Of a DNA stretch of 64,000 nucleotides, positions 17,180 through 24,896 are shown in pieces. A program made the translations under genes and the position numbers. Source of the stretch: Miniphocaeibacter massiliensis (lineage in GTDB: Bacteria > Bacillota > Clostridia > Tissierellales > Peptoniphilaceae). Every line of letters starts with the position of its first letter. The stretch's first letter is position 1. A model generated the notes under the pieces. The model did no database searches and was not told the DNA's origin. It was given only the letters and a program-made list of their open reading frames with translations. The stretch is from contig NZ_OCTQ01000003.1 of the NCBI RefSeq assembly GCF_900232905.1, positions 124,001-188,000 on the forward strand, given 5' to 3'.

Positions 17180-18394
17180 ATGAATGATGTAAATGTTTTT
17201 TCTGAAATAGGAAAACTAAAAAAGGTTATTGTACACAGGCCTGGAGAAGAATTAAATAATTTAACACCTGATGTTATGGAAGAATTGTTATTTGACGAAA
17301 TTCCATATCTAAAGATAGCACAAGAAGAACACGATTGTTTTGTAAAAGTGTTAAGAGATAATAATGTAGAAGTACTTTATTTAGAAGATTTAGTAACAGA
17401 TGTAATAGCAGATAGAAAAATTAAAGAACAATTAATAGAAGAGTATATTTTAGAAAACACTATTGATATAGATAAAGAGAAAAAGATATTAAAGACTAAG
17501 CTTTTAGAAATTGAAGACAGCAAAAGTTTAGTTTTAAAAATGATGGAAGGAACGAGAAGAGTAGAGATAGATAACTATAGAAAAGAAAGTTTGTACGAAA
17601 TGGTTTCAAGCTGGATGAAATTTACGGCATTACCAATGCCAAACTTGTATTTTACAAGGGATCCTTTTTCATTTGTGGGAAATTCAGTAAGTTTAAATAG
17701 AATGTGGAGCAAGACTAGAAATAGAGAGACTTTGTTTGGAAAATATATTTTTAAATATCATAGAGATTTTAAGGATATACAATTCTTATATAATAGAGAT
17801 AATCAATATGCAATAGAAGGGGGAGATATTTTAGTTCTATCTAAAGAAATATTAGCAATAGGAATATCCCAAAGAACAAAAGCAAAAGCAGTAGAAGAAT
17901 TTTGTAGAAATTTATTTGAAAAGCAACCTAATTTCAAGAAAGTTTTGGCGTTTGCTATTCCTAAAAAGAGAAAATTCATGCATTTAGATACTGTATTTAC
18001 TATGGTAGACAAAGATTTGTTTACTATACACCCTTGTATAGAAGATCCTTTAGTTGTATATTCCATAGAAAAAAATGGAAACAAACTAAAAATAGAACAA
18101 GAAAATTGCACTTTAAAATATACATTGGAGAAAAACTTAGAAATAGAGAATATAAAATTAATACCTTGCGGTGGAGAAAGTAAGGTTGATTCTGAAAGAG
18201 AGCAATGGAATGACGGATCAAACACATTAGCTATAGCGCCAAGGGAAATAATAGTTTATGATAGAAATACAGTAACTAATAAGATACTGGAAGAAAATGG
18301 GACAAAGTTACATAAAATAAAATCGGGAGAGCTTTCTAGAGGCAGAGGTGGTCCTAGATGCATGTCTATGCCAATAATAAGAGAAGAAATTTAA
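17180..18394 (+). CDS. arcA: Arginine deiminase
   Basis: A 404-residue enzyme converting arginine to citrulline and ammonia. Motifs: FTRDPF with preceding PMPNLY, EGGD, HLDTVFT (catalytic His and Asp) and the C-terminal [11 protein letters not shown] carrying the nucleophilic Cys. Family length and all catalytic residues are present. It is followed after 10 bp by ornithine carbamoyltransferase, so the two are one operon. Carbamate kinase and an arginine/ornithine antiporter, needed to complete the ATP-yielding pathway, are not in the window. Confidence 0.96.
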   Translation: MNDVNVFSEIGKLKKVIVHRPGEELNNLTPDVMEELLFDEIPYLKIAQEEHDCFVKVLRDNNVEVLYLEDLVTDVIADRKIKEQLIEEYILENTIDIDKEKKILKTKLLEIEDSKSLVLKMMEGTRRVEIDNYRKESLYEMVSSWMKFTALPMPNLYFTRDPFSFVGNSVSLNRMWSKTRNRETLFGKYIFKYHRDFKDIQFLYNRDNQYAIEGGDILVLSKEILAIGISQRTKAKAVEEFCRNLFEKQPNFKKVLAFAIPKKRKFMHLDTVFTMVDKDLFTIHPCIEDPLVVYSIEKNGNKLKIEQENCTLKYTLEKNLEIENIKLIPCGGESKVDSEREQWNDGSNTLAIAPREIIVYDRNTVTNKILEENGTKLHKIKSGELSRGRGGPRCMSMPIIREEI

Positions 18395-18404
18395 GGAGGA
18401 ATTT

Positions 18405-19400
18405 ATGCCAGTTAATTTAAAAGGAAGAGATTTTTTAACTCTAAAAGATTTTACAACAGAAGAAATAGAGTATTTACTGAACTTATCAGAAGATTTAAAA
18501 AATAAAAAGAGAGCAGGAATAAAAGGAGATTTATTAGAAGGTAAAAATATAGTCCTTTTATTTGAGAAAACTTCAACTAGAACAAGATGTGCTTTTGAAG
18601 TTGCGTGTGTAGACGAAGGTGGTTACCCAACATTTTTAGGAATGGGAGATAGCCAGTTTGGGAAAAAAGAATCTGTAGAAGATACTGCAAAAGTCCTATC
18701 AAGATTTTACGATGGAATTGAATTTAGAGGATTTGACCATAAGACAGTTCAAGATTTAGCAAAATACTCTTGTGTACCTGTTTGGAATGGCTTAACAGAC
18801 CTTTACCATCCTACACAAATACTAGCAGATTTTCTTACTATAAAAGAACATGTAAATAAGCCACTTAACAAAATTAAATTTGTTTATGTTGGAGATGCAA
18901 GAAATAACATGGGCAATTCTTTGATGATTGGTGCTTCTAAAATGGGAATGGAATTTGTAGCACTTGCTCCTAAAGAATTGTGGCCTTCTGAAGAGTTAGT
19001 AGAAGAAATGAGAGAAGTTTGTAAAGTTACAGGAGGTAAAATAACCTTAACTGATAATATAGATGATGTTGAAAAAGCGGATGTTATTTATACAGATGTT
19101 TGGGTTTCAATGGGAGAAGAGGATATGTTTGAAGAAAGAATTAATCAACTTAAAGCATATCAAGTTAATATGAAAATGATAGGAAAAACAAATAATGATG
19201 ATGTAATATTTTTGCATTGTTTACCAAGCTTCCACGATTTAAACACAGTTGTAGCAAGAGAAGTAAAAGAAAAGTTTGGATTAGATGAAATGGAAGTTAC
19301 AGATGAAGTGTTTAGAAGCAAGTACTCAAAAGTATTTGATGAAGCAGAGAATAGAATGCACACTATAAAAGCTATAATGGTTGCAACAATTGGAAAATAA
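18405..19400 (+). CDS. arcB: Ornithine carbamoyltransferase (catabolic context)
   Basis: A 331-residue enzyme with carbamoyl-phosphate motif [22 protein letters not shown] and the ornithine-site [10 protein letters not shown]. Coupled to arcA it works in the degradative direction, splitting citrulline with phosphate to ornithine and carbamoyl phosphate. Anabolic argF has the same fold, so the catabolic assignment rests on the operon. A strong GGAGGA site precedes the ATG and a terminator follows the stop at once. Confidence 0.94.
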   Translation: MPVNLKGRDFLTLKDFTTEEIEYLLNLSEDLKNKKRAGIKGDLLEGKNIVLLFEKTSTRTRCAFEVACVDEGGYPTFLGMGDSQFGKKESVEDTAKVLSRFYDGIEFRGFDHKTVQDLAKYSCVPVWNGLTDLYHPTQILADFLTIKEHVNKPLNKIKFVYVGDARNNMGNSLMIGASKMGMEFVALAPKELWPSEELVEEMREVCKVTGGKITLTDNIDDVEKADVIYTDVWVSMGEEDMFEERINQLKAYQVNMKMIGKTNNDDVIFLHCLPSFHDLNTVVAREVKEKFGLDEMEVTDEVFRSKYSKVFDEAENRMHTIKAIMVATIGK

Positions 19401-19425
19401 AAGACAGGATAACCTGTCTTTTTTT
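19399..19425. terminator. Terminator of arcAB, shared with convergent gene
   Basis: AAAAGACAGG, 4-nt loop, CCTGTCTTTT and further T; works for both strands. Confidence 0.85.
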
Positions 19426-20131
19426 ATTTAGCATTTAAAAAATTAAAAATTATTTCTATAATACCAGAAAGTAATCCACCTATAACAAAAATTATCCATC
19501 CAGGGTGCCACAATTCCCTTGTGAAACCTAAGAATAGGTAAACTCCTGTAATAACAAGCCACAAAACTCCCATTATAGAATCAAGTAGTAGTTTATTTTT
19601 TCTGTAATTAGGGTTGCCAGTAGGGAGTCCATGTTCATCGACATCGTAGTATTGAGTTAAACCTTTGGACTTAAAATATTCAATATAAAATGATTTTTTA
19701 ATTCCAGCTATTATAAAGAGAACAACTCCAACAGCAACAAAGGAAAAGAAAATCGCAGGAAGTAAGACTCCTTTAGTTATATGAGAGAATGCTCCAGTAA
19801 CAGCCACTGCCATTATACAAAAACCTACTCCAGCAGCTATGAGTATAGGAAAAACTGAAGAAAACTTTATATATTCTGACACCATTTCTAAGTCTTCATT
19901 AGAGAGTTCTTCTTTTTTGTTTTCTAGCTTAAGTTCTGATAATAAATCTTCAAAAGAACCAAATTTAGAGATTATTATACCAATTGCTTCTTCGTTTGAA
20001 ATATTATTATTTTTTAATTCATAATATTCATCTTCCATATGAGATAAGATATCATTTTTTAATCTTAAAGAATTTTCGTTTTTTTCATAAGGTAAAAAGA
20101 TGTTTTCTACATAATTTTTTAAAACTTCCAT
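19424..20131 (-). CDS. Permease-prefix-type membrane protein encoded with PadR
   Basis: A 235-residue protein. Residues 1-75 form a soluble helical domain (long helix, then EAIGIIISKFGSFEDLLSEL) seen as a DUF1700 or permease-prefix domain in proteins encoded next to PadR regulators. Four membrane helices follow (about 95-120, 125-148, 185-203, 208-230). Its ATG overlaps the PadR stop (TAATG), so the pair is co-translated. Such pairs are common in Firmicutes and usually respond to envelope stress; the actual role is unknown. Confidence 0.8.
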   Translation of the reverse strand: MEVLKNYVENIFLPYEKNENSLRLKNDILSHMEDEYYELKNNNISNEEAIGIIISKFGSFEDLLSELKLENKKEELSNEDLEMVSEYIKFSSVFPILIAAGVGFCIMAVAVTGAFSHITKGVLLPAIFFSFVAVGVVLFIIAGIKKSFYIEYFKSKGLTQYYDVDEHGLPTGNPNYRKNKLLLDSIMGVLWLVITGVYLFLGFTRELWHPGWIIFVIGGLLSGIIEIIFNFLNAK

Positions 20132-20466
20132 TAAACTTCCTCCAAATATTTAACAAATAAATTTATTACGGTTTCTATTTCATTCCACTCTTCTAATTTT
20201 GACGATAAATAAATTTTTCCACTTTTGCTAATTTTATAATAAGTTCTTTTTCTTCCAAAAGTTTTATCGGATTCATATCCTAAAATATAACCATTTTTTT
20301 CAAGCCTAGAGAATGCTGAATAAAGAGTAGTTTCTTTTAAAGAATATTTAGTATTAGAAATTTCAGTTATTTTTTTAGAAATTTCGTATCCATAAGAATC
20401 ACCTTTATTTATAATGGAGAGAATAAGTAAGTCATTAAAACCGCGCATTACATCACTTGATATCAT
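20131..20466 (-). CDS. PadR-family transcriptional regulator
   Basis: A 111-residue winged-helix protein of the short PadR class (LLILSIINKGDSYGYEISKKI, then the wing KNGYILGYESDKTFGRKRTYYKIS). The start is set by GGAGGA 7 nt upstream. Its own promoter carries a perfect long dyad overlapping the -35 to -10 region, which strongly suggests autorepression. It is first in a two-gene operon with the membrane protein. Confidence 0.92.
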   Translation of the reverse strand: MISSDVMRGFNDLLILSIINKGDSYGYEISKKITEISNTKYSLKETTLYSAFSRLEKNGYILGYESDKTFGRKRTYYKISKSGKIYLSSKLEEWNEIETVINLFVKYLEEV

Positions 20467-20486
20467 TTTTCCTCCAAGTACTATGT

Positions 20487-20528
20487 CTGTCGTAGTAATA
20501 ATATAGCATTTTTACTACGACAGGTCAA
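20487..20528 (-). promoter_or_regulatory. PadR operon promoter with perfect operator dyad
   Basis: On the minus strand TTGACC (20528-20523), 17 bp, then TATATT (20505-20500) form the promoter. Two perfect 11-bp inverted arms, CTGTCGTAGTA at 20487-20497 and TACTACGACAG at 20513-20523, flank the -10 box with a 15-bp spacer. A protein bound here would block RNA polymerase directly. Confidence 0.8.
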
Positions 20529-20562
20529 GTAAAATTTATTTAAAATCAATTATGTATAAAAT

Positions 20563-20594
20563 AAAAAAACATAGCTAATATTAGCTATGTTTTA
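20563..20594 (-). terminator. Terminator of the M29 aminopeptidase gene
   Basis: A near-perfect palindrome ACATAGCTAAT/ATTAGCTATGT; reading on the minus strand it is followed by a run of seven T. Confidence 0.75.
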
Positions 20595-21827
20595 AATTAC
20601 CCAATTGCCATTTTCAAATATTTTAATTTCTTCACCAGTTGAAGTTATACCAGTAATAGATAAATCACTTGATCCAACCATGAAGTCCTCATGTATTAAA
20701 GCATCGTTAACACCATTTGATAATAACTCTTCTTCTGTCATTTCTGTACCACCTTTTAAGCAAGTAGGATAGGCTTTACCAAAAGCAAAATGACAAGATG
20801 CATTTTCGTCAAATAAAGTATTATAAAATAATATATTTGAATTAGAAATAGGACTATCGTAAGGTACAAGTGCTACTTCTCCAAGATATTTTCCATTTTC
20901 GTCAACTGCAAACATATCGTCTAAATATTGTTTTCCAACTTTAGCATCATATTCTACAACCTTACCATCTTTAAAAGTAAATTCCATTTCATCTATTATG
21001 TTTCCACCGTAATTTAAAGGTTTTGTAGAGAATAACTTGCCGTTAACAGCATCTTTTTTAGGAAGAGTAAAAACTTCTTCAGTTGGCATATTAGCAATAA
21101 AGATTGTACCATTTACATTTTTACTACCAGCAGATAACCAAACATGTCCTTCAGGTAATTCAACTACTAAATCTGTACCTTTAGAATTTTTGTAGTGCAA
21201 TTTTGTAAAACTTTTTTCATTTAAAAATTCAGCGTGTTTGTCCATTTCAGAAACATGGTTATTCCATTCTTCAATAGGATTTTCAACATCTACTCTAGTA
21301 GTATAAAAAATTGCTTCCCAAAGTTTTTCAACAGCTTCTTCTTCTGATATATTTGGGAAAACTCTTTTTGCCCAACCTGTTGTAGGAACTGAAACCACAC
21401 ACCAAGAGTTAATATCATTCATTGTGTATTTCATATTATCTTTATTAGCTATAGAAGCAACTTTATTTGCAGTAGCTATTTTTTTAGGGTCAGCATTTTT
21501 TAAAAGTTCAGGGTCTGTAGCATGTACAGAAATAAGAGCTGCCCCTTTTTCATAATAATACTTACTTTTATCTACTGCCCATTTAGGATACTCTTCAAAA
21601 ATCTCCATTGGAGCATTTTCATATTTTAGCAAAGTTAATTCGTCATCAGACCAGTTAAGAATTACTTCACTAGCTCCTTTTTCATATGATTTTCTAGCTA
21701 GGGTTCTAGCAAAGTCAGCTCTTTCTATAGGACAACTTATAACTACTGGCTGATTTTTTTGTACATTGATACCTTTAGTAACTACTAAATCTGCAAACTT
21801 TAATAAATTGTTATCGAAATTTTTCAT
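20592..21827 (-). CDS. Aminopeptidase, M29 family (AmpS/PepS type)
   Basis: A 411-residue cytoplasmic metallopeptidase of the thermophilic-aminopeptidase family, length typical. The N-terminal FADLVVTKGINVQKNQPVVIS is characteristic. The C-terminal half holds the metal-binding carboxylates and histidines of the active site (GEVALVPYDSPIS, CHFAFGKAYP, HEDFMVGSSDLSI). It releases N-terminal residues from peptides. It has its own terminator and SD (TGAGGTG), so it is a single-gene unit; a distant relative sits at 44.1 kb. Confidence 0.92.
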   Translation of the reverse strand: MKNFDNNLLKFADLVVTKGINVQKNQPVVISCPIERADFARTLARKSYEKGASEVILNWSDDELTLLKYENAPMEIFEEYPKWAVDKSKYYYEKGAALISVHATDPELLKNADPKKIATANKVASIANKDNMKYTMNDINSWCVVSVPTTGWAKRVFPNISEEEAVEKLWEAIFYTTRVDVENPIEEWNNHVSEMDKHAEFLNEKSFTKLHYKNSKGTDLVVELPEGHVWLSAGSKNVNGTIFIANMPTEEVFTLPKKDAVNGKLFSTKPLNYGGNIIDEMEFTFKDGKVVEYDAKVGKQYLDDMFAVDENGKYLGEVALVPYDSPISNSNILFYNTLFDENASCHFAFGKAYPTCLKGGTEMTEEELLSNGVNDALIHEDFMVGSSDLSITGITSTGEEIKIFENGNWVI

Positions 21828-21950
21828 AATTCACCTCAAAAAGATTATAACATTAAATATAATAAAAATTTAATGTTTGATAATTAGAAAATTAAAGTAG
21901 ATAAATTAGTATAGCAAACATCAAATGATAAAATTATATCCTTTTACTTT

Positions 21951-21980
21951 TTGTAAACAATATATCTATTATGATATACT
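21951..21980 (+). promoter_or_regulatory. Promoter of the group B hydrogenase operon
   Basis: TTGTAA, 18-bp spacer, TATACT preceded by TGA (extended -10), 45 bp before the first gene. Confidence 0.65.
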
Positions 21981-22025
21981 ATAATAAATTTATAAACTAA
22001 ATAATTAACTAGTAGGGGTGTAGTT

Positions 22026-22310
22026 ATGAAAATAGAAATATGTGTAGGTTCGGCATGTACTATGATGAGCGCAATGAATATATTAGATTATTTTGAAGAT
22101 TGGGCAGAAGAAATAGGAAAAAAAGCAATTGAAGAAGAAATTGATCTAGAGGAAATAGAAGTAACTCCAGTAAAATGCAGAAGAGACTGTAGTGGAAACT
22201 ACGATGCGTCGCCAGTTGTTTACATAAATGATAAAGTAATAGAAAATGCTAATAAAGATAAAATAATGGAGGAGATCTTTAAAGTATTTGATTTTAAAGG
22301 TTTAATGTAG
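22026..22310 (+). CDS. Small thioredoxin-like [2Fe-2S] ferredoxin
   Basis: A 94-residue protein with the four cluster ligands of the NuoE/thioredoxin-like ferredoxin fold and nothing else: CVGSACTMM (C-x4-C) and, after about 45 residues, CRRDCSGN (C-x3-C). It is 6 bp upstream of a [FeFe]-hydrogenase gene and is probably its electron partner. Compared with hydC at 5.5 kb it lacks the N-terminal helical domain. Redox partner assignment is inferred from the operon. Confidence 0.85.
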   Translation: MKIEICVGSACTMMSAMNILDYFEDWAEEIGKKAIEEEIDLEEIEVTPVKCRRDCSGNYDASPVVYINDKVIENANKDKIMEEIFKVFDFKGLM

Positions 22311-22316
22311 ATAAAG

Positions 22317-23840
22317 ATGAAAGAAACTTATTTTGATATAAACAATATAAGGCTTAAAGTATTTTCGGAAATTGCAAAAATAGCTTATGAAGAAACTCCT
22401 TTAGAAGGTTTAGGAAAATCAGTATATAGGATATTACCTGGAGAAGTAGCTAACTATAGAGATAGTATTTTTTTAGAAAGGGCTATAGTTAGTGAAAGAT
22501 TAAGGCTTGGACTAGGCTTAAAATTAAGGAAAGCATCTGACTTAGAAGCAATAACAAAAGGTGTTGAAGATATAGATGTGGACCATAGGATTTTTGAGGA
22601 GCCACTTGTTAATGTAATTCCTTTTGCATGTGAGTCATGTCCAACAAAAAGTTATGTGGTTACAAATAATTGTAGAAAATGTTTAGCACATCCATGTTCA
22701 CATGTTTGTCCTAAAAATGCTATAACTATTGAGAAAACTCAAGCAGTAATAGACCAAGAAAAGTGTATTAAATGTGGAAAATGTAAGGAAGCATGTCCAT
22801 ATAGCGCAATAATAATGTATGATAGACCGTGTGCTTCTGTTTGTGGTGTAAAAGCAATAGAATCAGATTACTTAGGAAGAGCTAGCATAAACCAAGACAA
22901 ATGTGTTGCTTGTGGAAGATGTATGACAGAATGTCCATTTGGAGCAATTGCAGATAAATCACAAATTTATCAATTGATAAAAGCTATAAAATCTGGAAAA
23001 AAAGTATATGCAGAAATTGCACCATCATTTATAGGACAATTTGGTGCATTAGCATCTCCAATACAAATAAAAGAGGGAATCAAACAGTTAGGATTTAAAG
23101 ACGTTACAGAAGTAGGACTTGGTGCAGATTTTACAACTTTAGAAGAAGCCTTAGAATTTGTAGAAAGGGTTCCAGAAGAAATTAGTTTTATGGGAACAAG
23201 TTGCTGCCATTCTTGGTATTTAATGGTAAAGAAAAACTTCCCAGAACTTTCAGAGCAAATTTCAGATTCATCCACTCCAATGACTTATACAGGTAGGTAT
23301 TTAAAAGAACTAGATCCAGAAGGATTAGTAGTGTTTATAGGACCTTGTACTTCAAAAAAACTAGAAGGATTAGATCCTAAAGTTAAAAAATATGTTGACT
23401 TTGTTATTACGTTTGAAGAGTTATTAGGTATGTTTGTAGGAAAAGGAATAGAACTTTCAGAAATAGAAGTAGATGGAGATTTGTCTGATGCATCATCTTC
23501 AGGAAGAGGTTATGCAATAGCTGGAGGAGTTGCACAAGCAGTTAAAGATACAATATTAGAAATAAATCCTGACAAAAAAGTTGATATAGTTAATGCACAG
23601 ACTTTAGATGAATGTATAAAGATGCTAAAAGTGGCAAAAGCTGGTAAACACAAAGATTGTTTATTAGAAGGAATGGCTTGTCCAAATGGATGTGTAGGAG
23701 GAGCTGGAACAATAGCGTCGCCTCAAAGGGTTAAGAGAGAATTGGCAAAGTTTATGAAAGACTCAAAATCTAAATTGCCTTTTGAGAATGAGAAGCTAGA
23801 ATTTAAAAATAAAGATATTGAAAGTAAGAGAGAATCTTAA
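22317..23840 (+). CDS. Monomeric [FeFe]-hydrogenase, group B-like
   Basis: A 507-residue protein without the plant-type ferredoxin and His-cluster domains of hydA. A helical N-terminal region is followed by a cysteine-rich ferredoxin section (CESCPTKSYVVTNNCRKC, CIKCGKCKEACPYS, CASVCGVKA, CVACGRCMTECPFG, about residues 105-215), then the H-cluster domain. Its motifs diverge from the classical ones: TSCCHSW (about 294), GPCTSKKLE (about 342) and MACPNGCVGGAG (about 453). These changes match the poorly characterised group B [FeFe]-hydrogenases of anaerobes. H2 turnover is expected from the retained cysteines but its physiological role is unclear. The ribosome site is weak, so translation may couple to the ferredoxin gene. 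Confidence 0.88.
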   Translation: MKETYFDINNIRLKVFSEIAKIAYEETPLEGLGKSVYRILPGEVANYRDSIFLERAIVSERLRLGLGLKLRKASDLEAITKGVEDIDVDHRIFEEPLVNVIPFACESCPTKSYVVTNNCRKCLAHPCSHVCPKNAITIEKTQAVIDQEKCIKCGKCKEACPYSAIIMYDRPCASVCGVKAIESDYLGRASINQDKCVACGRCMTECPFGAIADKSQIYQLIKAIKSGKKVYAEIAPSFIGQFGALASPIQIKEGIKQLGFKDVTEVGLGADFTTLEEALEFVERVPEEISFMGTSCCHSWYLMVKKNFPELSEQISDSSTPMTYTGRYLKELDPEGLVVFIGPCTSKKLEGLDPKVKKYVDFVITFEELLGMFVGKGIELSEIEVDGDLSDASSSGRGYAIAGGVAQAVKDTILEINPDKKVDIVNAQTLDECIKMLKVAKAGKHKDCLLEGMACPNGCVGGAGTIASPQRVKRELAKFMKDSKSKLPFENEKLEFKNKDIESKRES

Positions 23841-23841
23841 A

Positions 23842-24666
23842 ATGGATAAAGAAAATAAAATATATAAATTAGGATTTATAGGCTGTGGAAATATGGGAAA
23901 AGCTATGTTGTCTGGAGCTTTAGAAAATGGTTATGTAAAAAGAGATGAAGTAATAATATACACCCAAAATAAGGAGAATTTGAATAAATTAGAAACAGAA
24001 TTTGGAATTGTTAAAGCTAATAATAACAAGGAAGTAGCTAAAAGTGCAAATATAATTATTCTAGGAGTTAAGCCTAACATTTATAAAGAAATTATTGAAG
24101 AAATTAAGAATGAAGTAGATGTAGATACAATAATTACGTCTATCACTCCTAGTTTTAAAATAGAAGAATTACAAAGTTTTTTTGAAAAAGATGTAAAAAT
24201 AGCAAGAGCTATGCCAAATACTCCAGCAATGGTAGGTGCAGGAATTTCAGGACTTTGTTTTTCTGGCAATTTAAATAAAGAAGAAATAGAAAAAGTATAT
24301 GAATTTTTCAAAAGCTTTGGTGAAGTTGTAGTTGTAAAAGAAGAATTAATGAAAGCAGTTGTATCAGTAAGTGGATCAGGACCAGCGTATATATATTTAC
24401 TCATAGAAGCTATGGCAGATGCAGGAGTTGCAGAGGGACTTTCAAGAAAAGATGCCTATATTTTTGTAGCTAAAACTGTAGAAGGAGCAGCAAAAATGGT
24501 ATTACAAACAGGAAAACATCCAGGAGAATTAAAAGATGATGTATGTTCACCAGCAGGAACAACAATAGCAGGAGTAAATGAACTTGAAAAAAATGGTTTT
24601 AGGGGTACTATTATTAAAGGAATAGAGAAAACAGCTGAAAAATTTGAAGATATGAATAAAATTTAA
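23842..24666 (+). CDS. proC: Pyrroline-5-carboxylate reductase
   Basis: A 274-residue NAD(P)H-dependent enzyme making proline. It has the Rossmann motif GFIGCGNMGKAML at the N terminus, MPNTPAMVGAGISG in the middle and SGSGPAYIYLLIEAMADAGV with SPAGTTIAGV at the C-terminal dimer domain. The ATG at 23842 is preferred over an in-frame TTG at 23818, which would overlap the hydrogenase gene and lacks a ribosome site. It follows the hydrogenase by 1 bp and ends at a strong terminator, so proline synthesis is tied to that transcript, perhaps only by operon position. Confidence 0.93.
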   Translation: MDKENKIYKLGFIGCGNMGKAMLSGALENGYVKRDEVIIYTQNKENLNKLETEFGIVKANNNKEVAKSANIIILGVKPNIYKEIIEEIKNEVDVDTIITSITPSFKIEELQSFFEKDVKIARAMPNTPAMVGAGISGLCFSGNLNKEEIEKVYEFFKSFGEVVVVKEELMKAVVSVSGSGPAYIYLLIEAMADAGVAEGLSRKDAYIFVAKTVEGAAKMVLQTGKHPGELKDDVCSPAGTTIAGVNELEKNGFRGTIIKGIEKTAEKFEDMNKI

Positions 24667-24667
24667 C

Positions 24668-24701
24668 AAACAGAGTACTTGCAAAAGTACTCTGTTTTAA
24701 A
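24668..24701 (+). terminator. Terminator after proC
   Basis: A 13-bp stem AAACAGAGTACTT/AAGTACTCTGTTT with loop GCAA and a T-rich tail. Confidence 0.85.
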
Positions 24702-24896
24702 TTATAAAAAGAGGAAATAAGTATACTAAATAGATAAATAATTAATATATATTTTAAATGTGACATATAAATATTGATTAATCATTATATCCATGGTATC
24801 TTTTATTTGTTAAATATAAAAATATAGTGAAGTTTTATTTTATAATTACACAAATAAAAAATATTTATAAAATTGAAGAACAAAGGGGGTGACAGA

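Noticed and set aside
23818-23841. TTG start for proC
   Set aside because: It would overlap the hydrogenase gene and has no ribosome site; the ATG at 23842 gives the normal proC N terminus.
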